Shown: positions 28,655 through 34,788 of the stretch, piece by piece | Layout: the number at the start of each line of letters is the position of its first letter | How positions within the stretch are numbered: position 1 is the stretch's first letter | NCBI GenBank assembly: GCA_964465125.1 | Contig: CAYXIO010000038.1 | Coordinates: forward strand, 1 to 37,283 | Length of the DNA: 37,283 bases | Source: CAYOHG01 sp964465125 | GTDB lineage: Bacteria; Planctomycetota; Phycisphaerae; UBA1845; Fen-1342 | Direction of reading: 5' to 3' | Notes under the pieces: generated by a model | Told to the model about the DNA's origin: nothing | The model's database searches: none | The model's input: only the letters and a program-made list of their open reading frames with translations | Program-made: the position numbers and the translations under genes

Positions 28655-31600
28655 ATGCCCAGCGTCCCGCAGGTTGATCCGCGCCGACAAGCCGCGCGTG
28701 CCGACCAACCGGTCGACACGCCGCACGCCCGCACGACGGAATCCTGCGAGTACGCCGAGCTGCATTGTCTGAGCAACTTCTCGTTTCTGCGCGGCGCCTC
28801 GCATCCGGAGGAGCTGGTCGAGCAGGCGGCGGAGCTGGGTTACCACGCGATCGCGATCACCGATCGCAACTCGCTGGCCGGGGTGGTGCGCGCGCATGTT
28901 GCGTGGAAGAAGGTGTTGCAAGGAAGGGACGGAGGGACGGAGGGACAAAGGGACGAAAGTGGGGAGAAGCAGGCGGCCGCGAGGTCGGCGCCGGCGCTGA
29001 AGCTCATCCTCGGCGCCGAGATCACGCCCCTGGACGCACCGCCGATCGTGCTGCTCGCCACGGATCGTGCCTCGTACGGCCGCTTGTGCCGGCTGATTAC
29101 GCGCGGGCGCCTGCGGGCGCGCAAGGGCGACTGCCGGCTGCTCGCGCAGGACGTGGCGGAGCTGGCGGAGGGGTTGATCGGGATTGTGGTGGGGGAAGGA
29201 AGAGACGAAGAGACGGAGAGACAAAGAGACGAAGGGAAGGAGCAAGAGGGGGGTGCGCGGGGAATAGCGGAAGTCGTGGCAGCGCACTGCGTCTCTCCGT
29301 CTCTCCGCCTCTGCGTCTCTGCACCCCCGCGTCTTTCCGTCTCTTGCGACTGGCTCAACGCCTGGCGGACCGCGTTCGGAGCCGACCTCTACCTGGCGGT
29401 CACGCTCAGCTATGACCTGCCCGACGCGCGGCGGCTGGCGCTGGCGGCCGAGCAGTCACGCCGGCTCGGGCTGCCGCTCGTGGCGACGAACCGCGTGCAC
29501 TACCACATTCCCCGGCGGCGCTATCTCCAGGACGTGCTCACCTGCATTCGCGAGAAATGCACGCTGACCGAGGCCGGCTCGCGGCTCATGCAGAACGCCG
29601 AGCGCCACCTGCGCCCGCGGGCGGAGATTCAGCGGCGTTACACGGAGCATGCGGAGGTCGAATGGGCGCGCGTCGGGCGCGCGGCGCTGGAGAACACGCC
29701 GCGCATCGCGCAGCGCTGCCGATTCAGCCTGGACGAGCTGCGCTACGACTATCCGCACGAACTGGTTCCGGCCGGCCGGTCGGCGATGGAGTTTCTGGAG
29801 GAACTGGTGTGGAGGGGGGCGGGGGAGGGAAGAGACGAAGAGACGGAGAGACAGAGAGACGAAGTGGAGGACGGCAGAGACGGAGAGACGAAGAGACGAA
29901 GAGACGGAGTGAAAGCGCAGGCGTGGCACGCGCGGGGAGCGACAGAAGCTGCGCCAGCGCACTGCGTCTCTGCGTCCCTGCGTCTGTGCGTCTCGTCTCC
30001 TCCTCCGTCCCTCTCCCCGTCCACTCGCACCCTCCTCACCGCCGAGCTCAACCTGATTCGCGAGCTGCATTACGAGCATTACTTCCTGACCGTCTGGGAC
30101 CTGTGCCGCTACGCGCGCAGCCGCGGGATTCTCTGCCAGGGACGCGGGTCGGCGGCGAACTCGGCGGTGTGCTACTACCTGGGCATCACCGCAGTCGATC
30201 CGACCCGTCACGACCTGCTCTTCGAGCGCTTCATCAGCCGCGAGCGCAACGAGCCGCCGGACATCGACGTGGACTTCGAGCACGAGCGGCGCGAGGAGGT
30301 TTTTCAATACATCTACGAAAAATACGGGCGCGAGCGGGCGGCGATCACGGCCGAGGTGATCCGCTATCGCCCGCGGCTGGCGGTGCGCGAGGTGGGCAAG
30401 GTGCTGGGGCTGTCGCTCGACCGGGTCGACACGCTGGCGAAGACGATCGATTGGTGGCACGGCTGGGGGGCAAGAGAGAGGGACGAAGGGACGGAGGAAG
30501 GCACGGAGGTACATAGGTGCGATGGGGAGCGAGGCGGGACCGCGGCGCTGCTTCGGCACGCGGGGCTCGACCCGTCCGATCGCACGATCCGGATGCTGGT
30601 GCGCCTGGTGAAGCAGTTGATCGGCTTCCCGCGGCACCTCTCGCAGCACGTGGGCGGGTTCGTGATCACGGAGAGTCCACTGTGCGAGATGGTCCCGCTG
30701 GAGAACGGCGCCATGCCCGGCCGCACGTTCATCGAATGGGACAAGGACGACATCGACGCGCTGGGCATCCTGAAGGTCGATTGCCTGGCGCTGGGAATGC
30801 TGACGGCGATTGGGAAGTGTTTTGGACTGCTGGGAAAGGGATTGAGGGATGCGGGGATTGAGGGATCAAGGAAGGTGCAGGGCGCAAGTGGAATTCCAGG
30901 ACTGCATGGCGGAACTGCGCATGAACAAGAAACTGACTTTTCGCGACTTGGACGTTTGGCAGAAGGCTGTGCAGTTAGCCAGGCGAGTGTATACCGAGAC
31001 GCAGCGAATGCCCGAGTCGGAGAGGTTCGGTCTCACAAACCAGATGCGGCGTGCCGCGGTGTCGATCCCCAGCAACCTTGCCGAGGAAAATGCCCGGCAG
31101 AGCCGCAACGAGTATGTTCATTTCCTGACTGTGGCGCGAGGATCCCTGACAGAGCTGGAGACCCAGTTCATCATTGCGCGGGAGCTTGGCTATCTGTCGA
31201 GGGAGGGCGACCTCCTGAGCGGCATGCAGGAAGTGTCGCGGACGCTTCAGGCGTTGATCGCGCGGCTGCGCCGCGTCCCTTAATCCCTGAATCCCCCAGT
31301 CCCTTGATCCCTCAATCCCTTCTGGACATTCCTCCCGAAGACCCCGCCGTCTACGACATGATCTGCGCCGCCGACACCGTCGGCGTCTTTCAGATCGAAA
31401 GCCGCGCCCAGATGTCGATGCTGCCGCGCCTCAAGCCGCGGAATTTCTACGACCTGGTGATCGAGGTGGCCATCGTCCGCCCGGGGCCGATCCAGGGCGG
31501 CATGGTGCATCCCTATCTGCGCCGGCGCGACGGCCTGGAAGCCGTGAGCTACCCGAATCCGGCGGTGGAGCGCGTGCTGAAGAAAACGCTGGGCGTGCCG

Positions 31601-32950
31601 CTGTTTCAGGAGCAGGTGATGCGGCTGGCGGTGGTGGCGGCGGGCTTCACCCCGGGCGAGGCCGATCAGCTCCGCCGGGCGATGGCCGCCTGGAGCCGCA
31701 GCGGCGAGATTGAGCGATTCCAGCTCAAGCTGATCCGCGGCATGCTGGAGCGCGGCTATACGCGCGACTTCGCGGAGAGCATTTACCGCCAGATCCAGGG
31801 ATTCGGCGAATACGGCTTTCCCGAGAGCCACGCGGCGTCGTTTGCGCTGTTGGTGTACGCGTCGGCGTGGCTGAAACGCTATTACCCGGCGGCGTTCTGC
31901 GGGGCGCTGCTGAATGCGCAGCCGCTGGGGTTCTACACGCCCGGACAACTCGTGCGCGACGCGATCCAGCACGGCGTCGAGGTCCGGCCGGTGGATGTGA
32001 ACCACAGCGGATGGGATTGCAGCTTGGAGGGAAGGGATGGAGGAAGAGACGAAGAGACGGAGAGACGAAGAGACGAAGAGGCGGAGAGGCACGGAGGAAG
32101 GAACGCAGGGATGCAGGGACGAAGGGACGGAGGCGTTTCTCGCGGAGCGGCGGGGCCGGCGTTGCGGCTGGGGATGCGGATGATCCGCGGCATTCGGCGG
32201 GAGGGGGTGGACGCGCTGGAAGCGGTTCGCGCGCCGCGCGGCCGGGTGGAATCGCTGGCAGACCTGCTGCGCGCGGGAGTGCCGCGCGAAACGCTGCTTC
32301 GGCTGGCGGGGGCGGATGCGTTTCGCTCGCTCGGGTTGAGCCGGCGAGCGGTGTTGTGGGAAATCCTGGCGATGGACGAGCGAAGGCACGCAGGCACGCA
32401 GGCACGCAGGCACGAAGGAAGGGACGGCGGGACGAAGGGACGGAGGAACGGAGAAACGCCTGCACGCCCGTCGTCATCGCTCTTTTCCGGTCTGCCGCCC
32501 GGTGAGCCGGCGGTGTCGCTGCCCGCGATGCCGCTCAGTGAAACGGTCGTGCAGGATTACGACTCGATCGGCTTCTCGCTGAATGCGCATCCGGTCGAGC
32601 TGATTCGACAGGAGCTGAACGCGCTGCGCGTGATACCTGCGGCGAAGCTGGCGCGGCTGCGCAACGGCCAGCGGGTGCGCGTGGCAGGAATCGTCACCTG
32701 CCGGCAGCGCCCCGGCACGGCCAAGGGCGTGGTCTTCATCACGCTGGAGGACGAGGGCGGGATGTGCAACCTGATCGTGCGTCCGGAAGTGTGGGAGCGC
32801 GACTGCTGGATAGCGCGCAACCGGCTGGCGCTTCTGGCCGAGGGCAAGATCGAGCGCCAGGGCCCTGTCGTGCACGTCATGGCGACGCAACTGCACGACC
32901 TGAGCCGCCGGCTGGTCGAGATTCACGGCAGCTCGCGGGATTTTCACTAG
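28655..32950 (+). CDS. dnaE2: Error-prone DNA polymerase III alpha subunit DnaE2, with seven in-frame insertions
   Basis: A C-family replicative-type polymerase used in damage-tolerant synthesis. The PHP start YAELHCLSNFSFLRGASHPE and the C-terminal SRDFH are DnaE2 signatures. Catalytic Asp residues are intact in PDIDVDFEHERREEV (near 30257) and LKVDCLALGML (near 30772); GVFQIESRAQMSMLPRLKPR, VRPGPIQGGMVHPYLRR and GFGEYGFPESHAASFALLVY are also present, and an OB-fold lies near the end (VRVAGIVTCRQRPGTAKG). The product is about 1431 aa, some 400 more than usual. The excess is seven insertions near 28919-28993, 29191-29348, 29817-30024, 30465-30540, 30833-31320, 32027-32150 and 32380-32470, all at points between conserved blocks. 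The frame has no stop or shift, so it is not a plain pseudogene. The imuA and imuB partners are not nearby. Start ATG 28655 fits the promoter. Confidence 0.93.
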   Translation: MPSVPQVDPRRQAARADQPVDTPHARTTESCEYAELHCLSNFSFLRGASHPEELVEQAAELGYHAIAITDRNSLAGVVRAHVAWKKVLQGRDGGTEGQRDESGEKQAAARSAPALKLILGAEITPLDAPPIVLLATDRASYGRLCRLITRGRLRARKGDCRLLAQDVAELAEGLIGIVVGEGRDEETERQRDEGKEQEGGARGIAEVVAAHCVSPSLRLCVSAPPRLSVSCDWLNAWRTAFGADLYLAVTLSYDLPDARRLALAAEQSRRLGLPLVATNRVHYHIPRRRYLQDVLTCIREKCTLTEAGSRLMQNAERHLRPRAEIQRRYTEHAEVEWARVGRAALENTPRIAQRCRFSLDELRYDYPHELVPAGRSAMEFLEELVWRGAGEGRDEETERQRDEVEDGRDGETKRRRDGVKAQAWHARGATEAAPAHCVSASLRLCVSSPPPSLSPSTRTLLTAELNLIRELHYEHYFLTVWDLCRYARSRGILCQGRGSAANSAVCYYLGITAVDPTRHDLLFERFISRERNEPPDIDVDFEHERREEVFQYIYEKYGRERAAITAEVIRYRPRLAVREVGKVLGLSLDRVDTLAKTIDWWHGWGARERDEGTEEGTEVHRCDGERGGTAALLRHAGLDPSDRTIRMLVRLVKQLIGFPRHLSQHVGGFVITESPLCEMVPLENGAMPGRTFIEWDKDDIDALGILKVDCLALGMLTAIGKCFGLLGKGLRDAGIEGSRKVQGASGIPGLHGGTAHEQETDFSRLGRLAEGCAVSQASVYRDAANARVGEVRSHKPDAACRGVDPQQPCRGKCPAEPQRVCSFPDCGARIPDRAGDPVHHCAGAWLSVEGGRPPERHAGSVADASGVDRAAAPRPLIPESPSPLIPQSLLDIPPEDPAVYDMICAADTVGVFQIESRAQMSMLPRLKPRNFYDLVIEVAIVRPGPIQGGMVHPYLRRRDGLEAVSYPNPAVERVLKKTLGVPLFQEQVMRLAVVAAGFTPGEADQLRRAMAAWSRSGEIERFQLKLIRGMLERGYTRDFAESIYRQIQGFGEYGFPESHAASFALLVYASAWLKRYYPAAFCGALLNAQPLGFYTPGQLVRDAIQHGVEVRPVDVNHSGWDCSLEGRDGGRDEETERRRDEEAERHGGRNAGMQGRRDGGVSRGAAGPALRLGMRMIRGIRREGVDALEAVRAPRGRVESLADLLRAGVPRETLLRLAGADAFRSLGLSRRAVLWEILAMDERRHAGTQARRHEGRDGGTKGRRNGETPARPSSSLFSGLPPGEPAVSLPAMPLSETVVQDYDSIGFSLNAHPVELIRQELNALRVIPAAKLARLRNGQRVRVAGIVTCRQRPGTAKGVVFITLEDEGGMCNLIVRPEVWERDCWIARNRLALLAEGKIERQGPVVHVMATQLHDLSRRLVEIHGSSRDFH
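28923..28962 (+). repeat. dnaE2 insert 1: octamer array (GRGAC type)
   Basis: Five consecutive 8-bp units, GAAGGGAC, GGAGGGAC, GGAGGGAC, AAAGGGAC, GAAAGTGG, sit inside the PHP domain of dnaE2, between AWKKVL and ALKLILGAEI. With flanking residues the in-frame insertion is about 25 codons and reads GRDGGTEGQRDE. The order of variant units matches that of insert 2 apart from a G-to-A change in each unit. Confidence 0.85.
29191..29348 (+). mobile_element. dnaE2 insert 2: octamer hairpin element, copy A
   Basis: A purine-rich array (GAAGAGAC, GAAGAGAC, GGAGAGAC, AAAGAGAC from 29199) is followed by a core containing gcgcgggga at 29255, then a pyrimidine-rich array (GCGTCTCT, CCGTCTCT, CCGCCTCT, GCGTCTCT from 29289). 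The two arrays are complementary, so the RNA would fold into a long hairpin. It lies in frame between EGLIGIVV and DWLNAWRTAFG of dnaE2 (about 52 codons). The 42-bp core 29255-29296 is clearly homologous to that of insert 3. Confidence 0.8.
29817..30024 (+). mobile_element. dnaE2 insert 3: octamer hairpin element, copy B
   Basis: Same architecture as copy A but longer. Purine-rich units run from 29829 (GAAGAGAC, GAAGAGAC, GGAGAGAC, AGAGAGAC) and again near 29880-29912. A core at 29930-29971 follows, then a pyrimidine-rich array (GCGTCTCT, GCGTCCCT, GCGTCTGT, GCGTCTCG) to about 30022. The insertion separates FLEELVW from TLLTAELNLIRELHYEHYFL of dnaE2, in frame, and adds about 68 codons. The peptide repeats GRDEETERQRDE exactly as in copy A. 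Confidence 0.8.
30471..30538 (+). repeat. dnaE2 insert 4: degenerate octamer array
   Basis: Units near GAGAGGGAC, GAAGGGAC, GAAGGCAC, GGAGGTAC, ATAGGTGC lie between TLAKTIDWWHG and AALLRHAGLDPSDR of dnaE2. The 8-bp period is visible but the units have drifted more than in the other inserts, and there is no complementary arm. It adds about 26 codons in frame. Confidence 0.7.
30854..30871 (+). repeat. Left arm of the 18-bp inverted repeat
   Basis: gggattgagggatcaagg, perfectly complementary to 31302-31319. Its 8-bp periodicity (TGAGGGAT) continues outward to about 30837. In the dnaE2 frame the two TGA trinucleotides are out of phase, so no stop is read. Confidence 0.9.
30906..31283 (+). CDS. 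Four-helix-bundle protein, 23S rRNA IVS family, nested in dnaE2
   Basis: A 125-aa protein (or 120 aa from the ATG at 30921) matching the S23/IVP four-helix-bundle family (PF05635, TIGR02436): FRDLDVWQKAVQLARRVYTE, then QMRRAAVSIPSNLAEENAR, the EYVHFLTVARGSLTELETQF signature and IARELGYLSREGDLL. All four helices are present and no frame damage is seen, so it appears intact. The frame is +1 relative to dnaE2. The stop TAA (31281-31283) runs straight into the right repeat array. Upstream, ccagga lies seven bases before 30906. The family is known from ORFs in 23S rRNA intervening sequences and as the Avd-like fold; its biochemical role is not settled. Finding it inside a protein gene is unusual. 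Confidence 0.88.
   Translation: MAELRMNKKLTFRDLDVWQKAVQLARRVYTETQRMPESERFGLTNQMRRAAVSIPSNLAEENARQSRNEYVHFLTVARGSLTELETQFIIARELGYLSREGDLLSGMQEVSRTLQALIARLRRVP
31302..31319 (-). repeat. Right arm of the 18-bp inverted repeat
   Basis: ccttgatccctcaatccc on the + strand, the exact complement of 30854-30871. The flanking bases back to 31282 continue the octamer period on the minus strand (CAAGGGAC, TGGGGGAT, TCAGGGAT), mixing GGGAT and GGGAC units and so linking this element to the other arrays in dnaE2. Confidence 0.9.
32029..32143 (+). repeat. dnaE2 insert 6: octamer array
   Basis: A run of units GAAGGGAT, GAAGAGAC, GAAGAGAC, GGAGAGAC, GAAGAGAC, GAAGAGGC, GGAGAGGC, then CAGGGATG, CAGGGACG, AAGGGACG. 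Both the GGGAT/GGGAC and GAGAC types occur in a single array. It lies in frame between VNHSGWDCSLE and LRLGMRMIRGI of dnaE2 and adds about 43 codons reading GRDEETERRRDEEAER. No complementary arm. Confidence 0.85.
32381..32460 (+). repeat. dnaE2 insert 7: octamer array
   Basis: Units GAAGGCAC, three GCAGGCAC, then GAAGGGAC, GGCGGGAC, GAAGGGAC, GGAGGAAC, GGAGAAAC. It is in frame between VLWEILAMD and SLFSGLPPGEPAVSLP of dnaE2, near the linker before the OB-fold region, adding about 33 codons. Identical adjacent units suggest recent local duplication. Confidence 0.85.
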
Positions 32951-33315
32951 ATCGACCTCGGAATCAGAACTCCCGAACCGGCCTCGACAAACCCGTCCAA
33001 CACAGAAGGGCCCCCCAGCCCTACGACGCAAACCCTGGCGGGTATGCGGAGCGTTGGCAGAGCCCGCGATGCGGAGGCGACTTGCAGATCGCAATGTCGC
33101 ATTCGCATCGCGTGCCCCAAAAAAATCCGCCGACGGAACTTCACTGTCTGAAGAGTGCGCCTAAAGTCCCCTGATCGATGCGGCATTGGCCGGGAATGCC
33201 GCGATCATTCCCCCAATCGCAGGTCCCCCGCACCCGGCATGGACGCCGTGCTGCCGATGCGCGGCAGCGCGCCCGACGCGTTCCAGTGGTCACCGAGCTC
33301 GAAAAGGAGAATCGC
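32951..33315. other. Non-coding gap after dnaE2 with one hairpin
   Basis: No gene is seen. A hairpin with 8-bp arms gcggcatt (33180-33187) and aatgccgc (33195-33202) around a 7-base loop could end dnaE2 transcription, but no T-run follows. A second small stem (gctgcc/ggcagc near 33251-33266) lies close to the kelch gene start. A ribosome site AAGGAG at 33304-33309 closes the gap. Confidence 0.4.
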
Positions 33316-34575
33316 ATGCCGTCGGTACGCAGTATTGTCGTTTCGAATGCCGGATGGACTTGGACGAGGCCGTGCGTCGTGCTGCTGTCCGCCGTCATGG
33401 TCTCGCTGCTGTCAGTCGCCGGCTGCCCACAGGCCACCGACAGCGGCAACGGTGATCCAAACAGTGCCCAGGGTCAGCCTGGTCCCGCTGGCCCCGCTGG
33501 CCCCGCGGGGCCGACCGGGGCGGAGGGTCCTGCCGGTCCGCAAGGGCCTGAAGGTCCGCAGGGGCCGGCCGGTCCCGCGGGTGAAGTCGGCACCGGCGCG
33601 ATCCTGCTGACCGACTCGCCGACGCCGCCCGCCGGATATGCCTACACCGGACTGAGCTTCCCGGTGGGCAGCCCGAGCTGGCGCACGATGGCGCCGCTGC
33701 CGGCGGCGCTGGGTGCCTTCGGGATGATCGAGTCAGGCGGCAAGATCTACGCGTTTGGCGGAGTCAACCTGACGAGCAGCGACGTGAGCGACCTGGCGTA
33801 TGTCTACGACCCCGCCACGAACACGTGGTCGCTGATTGCACCCCTCAACGCCGCGCGGGCGGCCATGGCCACCGCCGAGATCGATGGAAAGATCTACCTC
33901 ATGGGGGGGCAGGACATGGGCGGGACCGACGTCGCTATCGTCGAAGTCTACGACGTGGCCAGCAACGTCTACACCCCGCTCGCGCCGCTCCCCAGCGCGC
34001 GGGTGCTGGCAAGTGCCGCCGCGGTCGACGGGCTGGTGTACCTCACCGGCGGCGCCGACCTGGCCGCCTCCTTGTCGCTGGATGACACGCTCGTGTACGA
34101 CCCGGCGACGAACCTGTGGTCCCCGCGCGCACCCATGGCCGACCTGCGGGCCGCGCACGCGGCCGTCGCCGTGAACGGGATTATCTACGCGATCGGCGGA
34201 ATCGATGCGGCGGCCGGCGTCGAACTGGACTCGGCGGAAGCCTACGACCCGGCAACGAACACCTGGTCACGCCGGAACTCAATCAGCCTGGCGAAATTTT
34301 ACGTGAGCGCGGCGGTGAGCTCGGATCGGATTTTCCTCCTGGGCGGGCTCAACTCCGCGCTCGGGCTCGTGGATGATGCGGTCGAGGAATACGACCCGGC
34401 CACGGACAGTTGGACGCTCCGCAGCGACCTGATTCCGGGCAGGTACGCTCAGGGCACCGCAGGCGTCGGCGGGCGCATCTACGTCGCCGGCGGCGTGGAC
34501 GAGACGAGCACCGGCATCACGCTGGTCGAGGAGTTGACCCCGCCGACCTACCAGTACTTGCATCAGAAGCAGTAG
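33316..34575 (+). CDS. Kelch-repeat lipoprotein with an N-terminal collagen-like stretch (419 aa)
   Basis: ATG 33316 follows AAGGAG by six bases. The N-terminus is basic, then hydrophobic, and ends in a lipobox (LLSVAGC near residue 36-37), so the protein should be lipid-anchored. A run of about twelve Gly-X-Y triplets follows (GQPGPAGPAGPAGPTGAEGP and on), typical of bacterial collagen-like trimerising stalks. From about residue 118 there are five to six kelch repeats of about 48 residues, each with GG doublets and a YDPATNTWS-type strand (KIYAFGGVN, KIYLMGGQD, LVYLTGGAD, IIYAIGGID, RIFLLGGLN, RIYVAGGVD), which would close a beta propeller. The combination suggests an extracellular adhesin or binding protein; the ligand is unknown. 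Confidence 0.9.
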   Translation: MPSVRSIVVSNAGWTWTRPCVVLLSAVMVSLLSVAGCPQATDSGNGDPNSAQGQPGPAGPAGPAGPTGAEGPAGPQGPEGPQGPAGPAGEVGTGAILLTDSPTPPAGYAYTGLSFPVGSPSWRTMAPLPAALGAFGMIESGGKIYAFGGVNLTSSDVSDLAYVYDPATNTWSLIAPLNAARAAMATAEIDGKIYLMGGQDMGGTDVAIVEVYDVASNVYTPLAPLPSARVLASAAAVDGLVYLTGGADLAASLSLDDTLVYDPATNLWSPRAPMADLRAAHAAVAVNGIIYAIGGIDAAAGVELDSAEAYDPATNTWSRRNSISLAKFYVSAAVSSDRIFLLGGLNSALGLVDDAVEEYDPATDSWTLRSDLIPGRYAQGTAGVGGRIYVAGGVDETSTGITLVEELTPPTYQYLHQKQ

Positions 34576-34600
34576 CGGCGCGGTTCGCGCGCGGGAACGA

Positions 34601-34640
34601 AGGCGGCCGTCGGCGCCCCGCGGGGCGCTGACGGCCGCCT
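34601..34640 (+). terminator. Long hairpin after the kelch gene
   Basis: Arms 34601-34619 and 34622-34640 pair over 19 bases with one G-T wobble (inner bases ggcgcccc and ggggcgct). It begins 26 bases after the kelch stop. There is no T-tract behind it, so it may be a transcript-end stabiliser or a terminator of a non-standard kind. Confidence 0.5.
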
Positions 34641-34788
34641 GGCCTGGGCAGCGAGCCCCGGAGGCACTGTGCCGCGCCCGAACGGCCCGCTGGGCTTCAC
34701 ATCCCCTTGATATTTCCCGCTTATTCGTGCCCGACCGGTTTCCATGCGGCTATCCTGTGCTCCGAGTCCAGCGAGCGGAGGAATGGGA

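Larger units (their letters stand above)
30833..31320 (+). mobile_element. dnaE2 insert 5: IVS-like element with inverted octamer repeats and its own ORF
   Basis: About 486 bases (162 dnaE2 codons) separate LTAIGKCFGLL from LLDIPPEDPAVYDM, which are adjacent or nearly so in ordinary DnaE2 proteins. The left end carries 8-bp units AAAGGGAT, TGAGGGAT, GCGGGGAT, TGAGGGAT; the right end is the same type inverted, including tccctgaatcccccagtc. Arms 30854-30871 and 31302-31319 are perfect 18-bp inverted repeats (gggattgagggatcaagg). Between them lies a complete four-helix-bundle gene on the same strand in a different frame. 23S rRNA intervening sequences have this same plan: terminal repeats enclosing this protein family. 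Confidence 0.85.

Noticed and set aside
30906..31283. Diversity-generating retroelement accessory protein (Avd)
   Set aside because: The fold family is shared, but no reverse transcriptase or template/variable repeat pair is in the window. The FRDLDVWQ and SIPSNLAE motifs fit the IVS group better.
30833..31320. Intein or homing endonuclease in dnaE2
   Set aside because: Inteins are known in DnaE, but there is no splice-site Cys/Ser start, no His-Asn end and no endonuclease motif. The ORF is a four-helix-bundle protein in another frame.
28923..32460. CRISPR array
   Set aside because: The repeats are 8 bp, adjacent and imperfect, with no spacers, and they lie inside a coding frame.
28655..32950. 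dnaE2 as a pseudogene
   Set aside because: Insertions are numerous, but the frame is open over 4.3 kb, catalytic Asp residues and the C-terminus are intact, and a good promoter is present. Loss of function cannot be excluded without data.
32951..33315. tRNA or small RNA gene between dnaE2 and the kelch gene
   Set aside because: No T-loop or acceptor stem pattern was found; only short hairpins are visible.
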